Assembly (NCBI GenBank): GCA_964549635.1
Contig: CAZJVJ010000024.1
Span: forward strand, 1-11,980
DNA: 11,980 nucleotides
Reading direction: 5' to 3'
From: VGNY01 sp964549635
GTDB lineage: Bacteria > Chloroflexota > Dehalococcoidia > GIF9 > UBA5629
Shown here: piece by piece, positions 6,582 through 11,980 of the stretch
Numbering within the stretch: position 1 is the stretch's first letter
How the letters are laid out: each line of letters begins with the position of its first letter
Position numbers and translations under genes: made by a program
Notes under the pieces: model-generated
The model's input: only the letters and a program-made list of their open reading frames with translations
Told to the model about the DNA's origin: nothing
The model's database searches: none

Positions 6582-7268
6582 CTAAAGGCACTGTAGAAAT
6601 TCCTCAATGGCCTGATTTACTTTCTCAGGACTTTCCATAAAGACGAAATGAGAGCCTTCAAAAAGGGCCAGTCTGGCACCGGCGATCTTGCTGGCTAAAT
6701 ACTGGGAATATTTGACCGGTGTCATCTCGTCATCCATGCCACAGATAACCAGTGTAGGCACCCCAACCTGATGAATTTTATCCATGATATCAAACTTATC
6801 GCAGCATCTGAAATCGTTCAAACGCACGGCAGCATCCACCTCCAGGGCTTTATCAATCACCCTTTCCCTCACATCCGGAGCTACCCGACTGTAGAATGGT
6901 TCTAAGAAATTCCTAATTAATTCGGCCGGGGCACCGATGCTGGCTTCGAGCAAGTTAAGAAAGTCCGGCCTTACCCGCAACCTGGCCCCGGTACCAATAA
7001 GCACAATGCCCCTAACATCGAGCGGATATTTCAGCGCATATACCTGTGCGACGGCACCGCCCATAGAATGGCCAACAAGTACAGGCTGCGAATAACCTTT
7101 ATCCAGAACATACCGATGAAGCCAGTCAGCATAGTCATCAATGCTGGTACAAGGCTCGCCCCCAGGATGGCCCGGAAGGTTGACAGCCTCAGAGTGGGAG
7201 AAGTATTCAGTTTGATAGTGCCAGACAAGGCCGGTGTTGCCGGCACCGTGAATGAAAATGATCTTCAC
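6582..7268 (-). CDS. Alpha/beta hydrolase fold protein (small, MenH/BioH-like type)
   Basis: This compact 228-residue alpha/beta hydrolase starts directly at strand 3 with MKIIFIHGAGNTG, in which HGAGN is the oxyanion motif. The nucleophile elbow GHSMGG (66-71) places Ser68. The acid is Asp179 or Asp180 (CGMDDEMTP) and the base is His207 (EGSHFVFMESPE). A lid-like insertion lies between about 95 and 160. The pattern resembles BioH, MenH and related esterases and thioesterases, but no biotin or menaquinone genes are nearby, so no function is assigned. The start is GTG at 7268, overlapping the MarC stop as GTGA, which implies translational coupling. It is only distantly similar to the other hydrolase in this operon, with no shared motifs beyond the triad. 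Confidence 0.85.
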   Translation of the reverse strand: MKIIFIHGAGNTGLVWHYQTEYFSHSEAVNLPGHPGGEPCTSIDDYADWLHRYVLDKGYSQPVLVGHSMGGAVAQVYALKYPLDVRGIVLIGTGARLRVRPDFLNLLEASIGAPAELIRNFLEPFYSRVAPDVRERVIDKALEVDAAVRLNDFRCCDKFDIMDKIHQVGVPTLVICGMDDEMTPVKYSQYLASKIAGARLALFEGSHFVFMESPEKVNQAIEEFLQCL

Positions 7269-7870
7269 CCCAGCACCTGCAAAATGCCCTGGCGGACCAT
7301 CTTAATGGCGATAGCCGCCAGAAAAATACTGACCACCTTGGATGTGGCTCTGACTCCGCCCTCGCCCAGGAAAGCCACCACCCGGTTCGCCTGAGCAAAA
7401 AGCAACCAGGCTATGGCTAGGTTGATAATAAAAGAGACTATCACGATAACAATATGGTACTGGTCAGCCAATATCAGAAGTGTGGCCAGCACTGCTGGCC
7501 CAACCATAAGTGGCGTGCCCAGAGGTACCACGCCCAATGTCTCATCACCGATAGAAGCCTGGGCTTCAACCATCTTCCCGGCCACCAATTCTTTTGCCGC
7601 CAGAAGAAAAAGGATAATGCCACCAGCGATCAGAAAGTCAGAAACTTCAATGCCTAAAAACAGAAAAATGGCCTTCCCCAGAGCCACAAAGCCTAACCCC
7701 AACCCCAGAGCGGTAATTACCGCCAGCCATATTGTTCTACTGCGCTCCTTTGGCTTCATATCCCGCGTTAAGGGAACCAATATTGGCAGAACACCAATTG
7801 CATCCATAGCTACGAATATGGGCACGAAGGTCAGGCCGAATTCCTGTGAAATGCGAATAAAACCTTCCAT
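7265..7870 (-). CDS. MarC-family integral membrane protein
   Basis: This 201-residue, very hydrophobic protein has about six membrane helices, near 11-35, 46-71, 74-94, 117-135, 139-160 and 177-198. MarC-family landmarks are DAIGVLPILVPLT (23-35), the conserved VPLGTPLMVGPA stretch (115-126) at the start of the second three-helix half, and the C-terminal SIFLAAIAIKMVRQG. The family is widespread; the original link of E. coli MarC to multiple antibiotic resistance has not held up, and transport function remains unproven. The start is the ATG at 7870 with a weak, distant SD (AGGGG about 14 bases away), 16 bases after gyrA, so ribosomes may arrive from the upstream gene. The next gene overlaps its stop. 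Confidence 0.88.
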   Translation of the reverse strand: MEGFIRISQEFGLTFVPIFVAMDAIGVLPILVPLTRDMKPKERSRTIWLAVITALGLGLGFVALGKAIFLFLGIEVSDFLIAGGIILFLLAAKELVAGKMVEAQASIGDETLGVVPLGTPLMVGPAVLATLLILADQYHIVIVIVSFIINLAIAWLLFAQANRVVAFLGEGGVRATSKVVSIFLAAIAIKMVRQGILQVLG

Positions 7871-7886
7871 TAATTAGACAGAGCCC

Positions 7887-10346
7887 CTATTCTGCTGAGT
7901 CTTTACCCTCGGCCTTTTCATCTCCACGGTGAATGAAGGCAATAGAAGCTACCCTGTCATCCAAATCTAGCTTCTTCAAATGCACGCCCTGAGTATTTCT
8001 GCCCTGAAGCGAAACCTCTTCGTCAACAGGGATGCGAATGACGATACCCTTGGCTGAAACGATAATAACGTGCTGCCCCTGGGAAACAAGCTTGGCCGCT
8101 ATAACCTTGCCGGTCTTTTCGTTAACTTTATGCGCCCGAATCCCCTTGCCGCCACGGGCCTGCAAATGGTAGCTTCCAACTCGGGTACGTTTGCCGAAGC
8201 CTTTCTCTGTAACTGTAAGAAGATAGGCGTCAGGGAACACAGTGCTCATTGCCACTACCCGGTCATCGGAGCTCAGCCTGATGCCACGCACGCCTCCGCT
8301 GGTCCGCGAGGCGGGCCGTAAACCCTTTACTGCGAACCGGATCGCCTGACCGTTTTGAGTTACCAGGATAACCTCATCCTTCTGAGAAGCAACGTCCGCA
8401 GCCACCAGCTCCTCATCTCCACGGAGCTTCATGGCGATAAGGCCGCTGCTTCTGACCTGAGCGAAATTGTCGAAGCGCGTCTTCTTTACCAGCCCCTTAG
8501 ACGTAGCCATAACCATAAACAGGCCTGGCGTGAAATCCTTCACCACCACAGCAGCAGTTATCTGCTCCTTGGGATCGCAGGACACCAGATTCACCAGTGC
8601 TGTACCTCTGGTTGTTCGCGACAAATCTTGAGGGATATCGTAGCATTTAACGCGGTAGACCTTGCCGCGATTGGTAAATAGAAGCAGGTTGTCATGGGTA
8701 TCAGCCACCACAACATGTCTTACCATATCGGTTTCACGGGTCACCATCCCAATTTGCCCTCGACCGCCCCGATGCTGTTTTTGATAGGTGGCAGCTGGAA
8801 TGCGCTTTATATATCCCTGTTCGCTTAAAGTAATCACCACATCCTGATGTGGAATAAGGTCCTCATCCTGGAACTCCTCAGCCTCCTCTCGTTTAATTAC
8901 AGTACGGCGAGGGTCGCCGTATTCCTTCTTAAGCTCGGCCACATCCTGTTTAATAAGAAAGAGTATTTTCTTCGGATTTGCCAGGAGGTCTTCCAGATAA
9001 GCGATAGTCTTAACCACTTCGCTGTACTCATCGGTTATCTTCTGTTGTTCCAGACGTGCCAGACGACGTAGTTGCATATCCAGAATCGCTTGGGCCTGGA
9101 CTTGCGACAGGCCAAAATTTTCCATCAAGCCGGTTCGGGCTGCATCAGCGGTCTCCGCCTTCCGTATAGTCTGGATAACCTTATCCAGGTGGTCGAGGGC
9201 AATGCGGAACCCTTCCAGAATATGGGCCCTGTCCTTTGCCTTCTGGAGCTCAAACTGGGAGCGGCGGGTAATAACCACCCGACGAAAATCTATGTAGCAA
9301 GATAAGGCTTCCTTAACATTAATCACTTGAGGCTGGCCATCCACCAAAGCCAGCATGTTAATGAAGAAAGACGATTGCATGGGAGTGTACTTGTACAGGT
9401 TGTTACATACCTTGGTAGGTTGGGCGTCCTTTTTTAGCCCGATTACTATCCTCATCCCATGGCGGTCAGACTCATCACGAACCTCACTTATGCCGTCGAT
9501 CTTTCTTTCTTTGACCAGCTCGGCTATTCTTTCCACCAAGGCCGCTTTGTTGGTCTGGTACGGGAGCTCGGTGACTACTATCTGTTGCCGCCCACCCTTT
9601 AAACTTTCCTCGGTCAGCTTAGCTCGGAGCACGATCTTGCCCTGCCCGCTGGCGTAGGCCTCCTTTATGCCGCGCCGGCCGAGAATCATACCGCCGGTGG
9701 GGAAATCAGGGCCTTTGACTATTTTCATTAACTCATCAACATCGGCATCGGGGTTGTCGATAAGGTAACTTATAGCATCGCATATCTCGCTGAGGTTGTG
9801 AGGTGGTATATTGGTAGCCATGCCCACAGCAATGCCTGAAGATCCATTCACCAGTAGATTAGGCAATCTGGCAGGCAAAACCGTTGGCTCTTTCAGGCTG
9901 TCGTCAAAATTGGGCATAAAATCAACGGTATCCTTATCGATATCGACCAGCATCTCTTCGGCGATTTTTGTCAGCCGGGCCTCGGTATAGCGCATAGCCG
10001 CTGGTGGGTCATCGTCCATACTGCCAAAATTGCCCTGCCCGTCAATCAGCTTGTATCGCATCGAAAAATCCTGCGCCATTCTGACCATAGCTTCGTATAC
10101 TGGCGCATCACCGTGAGGATGATATTTACCGAGCACCTCGCCGACTATGCGAGCGCTTTTCTTGTAAGGACTATTGTGGCGAAGACCAAGCCCATCCATA
10201 GCATAGAGGATGCGACGGTGCACAGGTTTCAAGCCATCGCGCACATCTGGAAGAGCCCGGGAAACAATAACGCTCATAGCATAATCGAGGTAGGAGCTCT
10301 TCATCTCTTCTTCGATGATTACCGGCTTGACTAATCCGACTTCCAT
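7887..10346 (-). CDS. gyrA: DNA gyrase subunit A
   Basis: This 819-residue breakage-reunion subunit of type IIA topoisomerase works with GyrB to introduce negative supercoils. Numbered from the chosen ATG, SRALPDVRDGLKPVHRRILY (29-48) opens the winged-helix region and KYHPHGDAPVYEAMVRMAQ (74-92) is the quinolone-determining region. RYTEARL contains the catalytic Tyr120. The coiled-coil tower and C-gate (LLANPKKILFLI) follow, then a six-blade C-terminal beta-pinwheel from about residue 500. That pinwheel has a GyrA-box variant, QHRGGRG (524-530; consensus QRRGGKG), which supports gyrase over topoisomerase IV. The longest frame begins at a TTG (10361) without an SD. The ATG at 10346 has GGGAG eight bases upstream and starts MEVGLVKPVIIEEEM, as GyrA proteins usually do. 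gyrB is not in the window. Confidence 0.95.
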   Translation of the reverse strand: MEVGLVKPVIIEEEMKSSYLDYAMSVIVSRALPDVRDGLKPVHRRILYAMDGLGLRHNSPYKKSARIVGEVLGKYHPHGDAPVYEAMVRMAQDFSMRYKLIDGQGNFGSMDDDPPAAMRYTEARLTKIAEEMLVDIDKDTVDFMPNFDDSLKEPTVLPARLPNLLVNGSSGIAVGMATNIPPHNLSEICDAISYLIDNPDADVDELMKIVKGPDFPTGGMILGRRGIKEAYASGQGKIVLRAKLTEESLKGGRQQIVVTELPYQTNKAALVERIAELVKERKIDGISEVRDESDRHGMRIVIGLKKDAQPTKVCNNLYKYTPMQSSFFINMLALVDGQPQVINVKEALSCYIDFRRVVITRRSQFELQKAKDRAHILEGFRIALDHLDKVIQTIRKAETADAARTGLMENFGLSQVQAQAILDMQLRRLARLEQQKITDEYSEVVKTIAYLEDLLANPKKILFLIKQDVAELKKEYGDPRRTVIKREEAEEFQDEDLIPHQDVVITLSEQGYIKRIPAATYQKQHRGGRGQIGMVTRETDMVRHVVVADTHDNLLLFTNRGKVYRVKCYDIPQDLSRTTRGTALVNLVSCDPKEQITAAVVVKDFTPGLFMVMATSKGLVKKTRFDNFAQVRSSGLIAMKLRGDEELVAADVASQKDEVILVTQNGQAIRFAVKGLRPASRTSGGVRGIRLSSDDRVVAMSTVFPDAYLLTVTEKGFGKRTRVGSYHLQARGGKGIRAHKVNEKTGKVIAAKLVSQGQHVIIVSAKGIVIRIPVDEEVSLQGRNTQGVHLKKLDLDDRVASIAFIHRGDEKAEGKDSAE

Positions 10347-10403
10347 GTTTTCGTCTCCCAAAAATGTGCTACATCAACCGTTTCCCGAAGGTAACGCTTA
10401 CTC

Positions 10404-11237
10404 CTAGTCCATAAACTCGTCTTCCGCCATTACCTCCTCGCTGGGGGTAACTCCCTCAAATATAGAGAAGCCTTCGGGTACGAGTTCGGCTTCCTCTAAT
10501 TCGGCGTATTCTGCCTCCTCCAGAACTTCCTCTTCTAGAGCCTCATGTCTTAACAGAGTATCTTTAATATGCGGCTGGAAGCCTTCGAGAGCTTTAACAG
10601 GGAAGGAAAGTCGTCCAGCCTGACTGGGATGTTGATATACCTCACGAATGATAACCTTTGCGCTGTCATTATCAATGCTTACAATGGCCGCAGCATATTT
10701 ATTGCCACCCTTTATTAATTTGGCCAGGCGCAGACCATGTGGTGGCTCTACCAGTCCCAAGTACTCCCCCTGCTCATTCTCCACAACCAGCTGCTGTCCC
10801 CTCAGTTTTAAATAGACCTTGTTGCCAGCGGCCATTTTAGCCAATACCTCCTGGGGAGCCAGGTTTTGCAGATTTACCACCCCAGCTTTCCCCATTTCAC
10901 CAATAAAGAGGGTCGGGGCAACCTCACGGCGCTCCTTTTTTACGCTGACCTGCGAATCTGGCAATAGGGATAGTCGCTGCAGGTTTTTCTGGGCTATCGA
11001 ATTATTCGGGTCAAGCTCCAAAGCCCGCGTATAAGCCTCCTTAGCTCTGGCAAACTCTCCTAATTCCATATACGCCCTACCCAATCGATTATAGGCATCT
11101 ATATCCGTAGGGAAGAGTTCAAGTATGCTTTGGTTAACGGCTATTGCTTCCCGCCAACGACTCTGCATAGCCAGAGCGATGGCCTCCTGGCTAGCTTTAC
11201 GCCTAAGTCTAGCTTTATCTTCTTCACGGTCTGGCAT
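10404..11237 (-). CDS. TPR protein with an uncharacterised central domain and acidic tail
   Basis: This 277-residue protein is of unknown function. Residues about 14-80 hold two tetratricopeptide repeats (second: AYNRLGRAYMELGEFARAKE with RALELDPNN), suggesting protein-protein interaction. The linker at 95-106 is basic. Residues 108-225 form a mixed, mostly beta region, including KVYLKLRGQQLVVENEQGEY and LGLVEPPHGLRLAKLIKGGN. I recognise no family there, though it has the look of a small beta-barrel. Residues 232-277 are strongly acidic (Glu-rich, ending AEDEFMD). There is no signal peptide or membrane helix, so it is predicted cytoplasmic. The ATG at 11237 has a GGGGG SD. It is the first gene of the operon, 57 bases before gyrA. 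A promoter-like region and palindrome lie upstream. Confidence 0.8.
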   Translation of the reverse strand: MPDREEDKARLRRKASQEAIALAMQSRWREAIAVNQSILELFPTDIDAYNRLGRAYMELGEFARAKEAYTRALELDPNNSIAQKNLQRLSLLPDSQVSVKKERREVAPTLFIGEMGKAGVVNLQNLAPQEVLAKMAAGNKVYLKLRGQQLVVENEQGEYLGLVEPPHGLRLAKLIKGGNKYAAAIVSIDNDSAKVIIREVYQHPSQAGRLSFPVKALEGFQPHIKDTLLRHEALEEEVLEEAEYAELEEAELVPEGFSIFEGVTPSEEVMAEDEFMD

Positions 11238-11280
11238 TTTTACCCCCTATCGAACGCCTCACTCGCCTCGTAAACTCTTA

Positions 11281-11286
11281 ATTGTA
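11281..11286 (-). promoter_or_regulatory. Possible -10 box for the TPR-gyrA operon
   Basis: On the minus strand TACAAT (11286 to 11281) is a strong -10 match, 43 bases upstream of the TPR start codon. The nearest TTGACA (11304 to 11299) is only 12 bases away, too close for a standard promoter; at 17 bases there is only a T run. The element is therefore tentative. Confidence 0.3.
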
Positions 11287-11298
11287 CCTCAGTCACTG

Positions 11299-11343
11299 TG
11301 TCAAAAAAAGCCAACATTGTCAAGTGTTTGCCAGCTTTTGACA
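11299..11343. promoter_or_regulatory. 45-bp imperfect palindrome between divergent genes
   Basis: The left arm TGTCAAAAAAAGCCAACA (11299-11316) matches the reverse complement of the right arm TGTTTGCCAGCTTTTGACA (11325-11343) over its outer eight bases and, with one indel, its inner seven. The centre contains TTGTCAA (11317-11323), itself a pseudo-palindrome. Three TGTCAA boxes thus occur about 19-20 bases apart, which is two helical turns. The right-hand box doubles as the -35 of the NifU-domain gene. The position and spacing suggest an operator, but no regulator can be named. Confidence 0.4.
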
Positions 11344-11366
11344 AAGCGGGCTGATTATGTTAGCCT
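11338..11366 (+). promoter_or_regulatory. Promoter for the NifU-domain gene
   Basis: A perfect -35 TTGACA (11338-11343), 17 bases, then TAGCCT (11361-11366) preceded by TGn (extended -10). The start would fall near 11373, 25 bases before the GTG start and after the upstream ATG at 11368. This supports the shorter protein. Confidence 0.5.
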
Positions 11367-11397
11367 AATGGCATTGGAAACACAAGAAGGAGAACCT

Positions 11398-11616
11398 GTG
11401 AGAGAAAAGGTAGAGCAAGTCCTAAATAAAATCAGGCCAAGCCTGCGTGCTGATGGAGGAGATGTAGAGCTTGTCGACGTCAAAGAAGGCGTGGTCAGCT
11501 TAAGGCTGAAGGGTGCGTGTGCTGGCTGCCCTATGTCAACCATGACGTTGAAAAATAGCATAGAACGAATACTGAAGCAAGAGATATCAGACATTAAAGA
11601 AGTTGTGGCAGTCTAG
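11398..11616 (+). CDS. NifU C-terminal domain Fe-S scaffold/carrier protein
   Basis: This 72-residue stand-alone NifU-like (Nfu) domain binds a [4Fe-4S] cluster, usually between two subunits, and hands it to target enzymes. The landmarks are complete: VEQVLNKIRPSLRADGGDVEL (5-25) with the ADGGD signature, the strand VVSLRLKGACAGCPMS, and the cluster-binding pair Cys41-x-x-Cys44, followed by the helix MTLKNSIERIL. The GTG at 11398 was chosen because AAGGAG lies five bases upstream and the resulting protein starts right at the domain. An in-frame ATG at 11368 adds ten residues but lies at or before the predicted transcription start. The frame is open even further upstream, to 11125, but that part is antisense to the TPR gene. 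Its stop is two bases from the convergent aspartate kinase stop. No isc, suf or nif genes are adjacent. Confidence 0.9.
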   Translation: MREKVEQVLNKIRPSLRADGGDVELVDVKEGVVSLRLKGACAGCPMSTMTLKNSIERILKQEISDIKEVVAV

Positions 11617-11618
11617 CC

Positions 11619-11980
11619 TCACAATGGCACTTTTTCTAACTCAAAAGCCTTATGCAGGGCTTTAACAGCGTCCTTGACCCTATCTTCAGCAATAATACAC
11701 GTTATCCTTATTTCCGAAGTGGTAATTAGCTGGATATTGATACCCTGCTCATAAAGAGTCCGGAACATTGTAGCCGCATAGCCTGGCACATTTTGCATGC
11801 CCGTCCCAACAATGCTGACTTTGGCCAGCGTCGAATCACTGACACACTCTTTAGCTCCGATCGATTTGACCACCGGCTTAACCAAAGCCATTGCTTTATC
11901 TAAATCACTTCTGGCGACGGTGAAAGTTAAATCAGTGATATTATTAATGCTGGCATTTTGGACTATAGTGTCCACACTTA
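11619..11980 (-). CDS. lysC: Aspartate kinase, C-terminal ACT domains (5' end outside window)
   Basis: About 120 C-terminal residues of aspartokinase, which phosphorylates aspartate in the first step to lysine, threonine, methionine and diaminopimelate. VDTIVQNASINNITDLTFTV corresponds to the end of the first ACT domain. KVSIVGTGMQNVPGYAATMF and INIQLITTSEIRITCII form the second, matching the family pattern SIVGxGM...PGVA and INIxMISTSEI. These domains bind the feedback amino acids, lysine and sometimes threonine. The frame is open to the window edge; the GTG at 11975 is an internal valine, not a start. Without the kinase domain it cannot be said whether this is a monofunctional enzyme or which inhibitor it senses. 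Some bacteria also make a separate beta subunit from an internal start upstream of this point. Confidence 0.92.
   Translation of the reverse strand, partial: SVDTIVQNASINNITDLTFTVARSDLDKAMALVKPVVKSIGAKECVSDSTLAKVSIVGTGMQNVPGYAATMFRTLYEQGINIQLITTSEIRITCIIAEDRVKDAVKALHKAFELEKVPL

Noticed and set aside
7413..7877. 154-residue plus-strand frame antisense to MarC
   Set aside because: Ser-, Thr- and Ile-rich shadow of a hydrophobic membrane protein gene.
10347..10361. TTG start extending gyrA by five residues
   Set aside because: No SD precedes the TTG, while the ATG at 10346 has GGGAG at good distance.
11125..11397. N-terminal extension of the NifU-domain frame
   Set aside because: The extra residues are antisense to the TPR gene and the divergent promoter; the GTG at 11398 has an ideal SD and starts at the domain.
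1..11980. CRISPR arrays, insertion sequences, attachment sites, rRNA or tRNA genes
   Set aside because: No regularly spaced repeats, transposase or integrase motifs, terminal repeats or structural RNA signatures were seen on either strand.

Overview
The window looks like an ordinary chromosomal segment of a free-living bacterium, with about 50% GC, short intergenic gaps and Shine-Dalgarno (SD) led genes. It has no mobile elements, CRISPR arrays, rRNA or tRNA genes that I can see. The gene content is compatible with an anaerobic Chloroflexota lineage such as Dehalococcoidia: a long CTC-type L25, a free-standing NifU C-terminal domain protein, and gyrA preceded by a TPR gene. That placement is an inference from gene style and would need a tree of GyrA or L25.

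Left part (1-4307). The first 151 bases hold the C-terminal end of an unidentified plus-strand protein. Facing it on the minus strand is a three-gene cluster, transcribed in this order: an FGGY-family carbohydrate kinase (4307-2760), a strikingly well conserved sphingosine-1-phosphate-lyase-type PLP enzyme (2730-1210), and a duplicated, TM1586-like nitroreductase (1156-299). A consensus extended -10 box precedes the kinase. A kinase directly followed by a lyase that acts on phosphorylated amino-alcohols is the most suggestive metabolic arrangement in the window.

Middle part (4308-5244). A plus-strand gene for ribosomal protein L25 has its own promoter and a structured leader. It converges on the end of a long minus-strand operon. 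Each side has a terminator-like hairpin, and the minus-strand one is convincing.

Right part (5245-11237). A six-gene minus-strand operon runs TPR protein, gyrA, MarC-family membrane protein, alpha/beta hydrolase, YfcE-like phosphoesterase and a second alpha/beta hydrolase. It has short gaps, one 4-base GTGA overlap and a terminal hairpin. GyrA carries Ala at the position equivalent to E. coli Ser83.

Right edge (11238-11980). A divergent intergenic region holds a 45-bp imperfect palindrome with three TGTCAA-type boxes. It separates the TPR/gyrA operon from a small NifU-domain Fe-S scaffold gene. That gene ends two bases from the convergent, window-truncated C-terminal ACT region of an aspartate kinase.

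No clearly new biological system is visible. The kinase/lyase pair and the divergent palindrome most deserve follow-up. For three genes (gyrA, the YfcE-like gene and the last hydrolase) the longest reading frame opens with a TTG that has no SD, so a downstream ATG with a good SD was chosen. For the NifU-domain gene, a GTG with an ideal SD was preferred over an upstream ATG.
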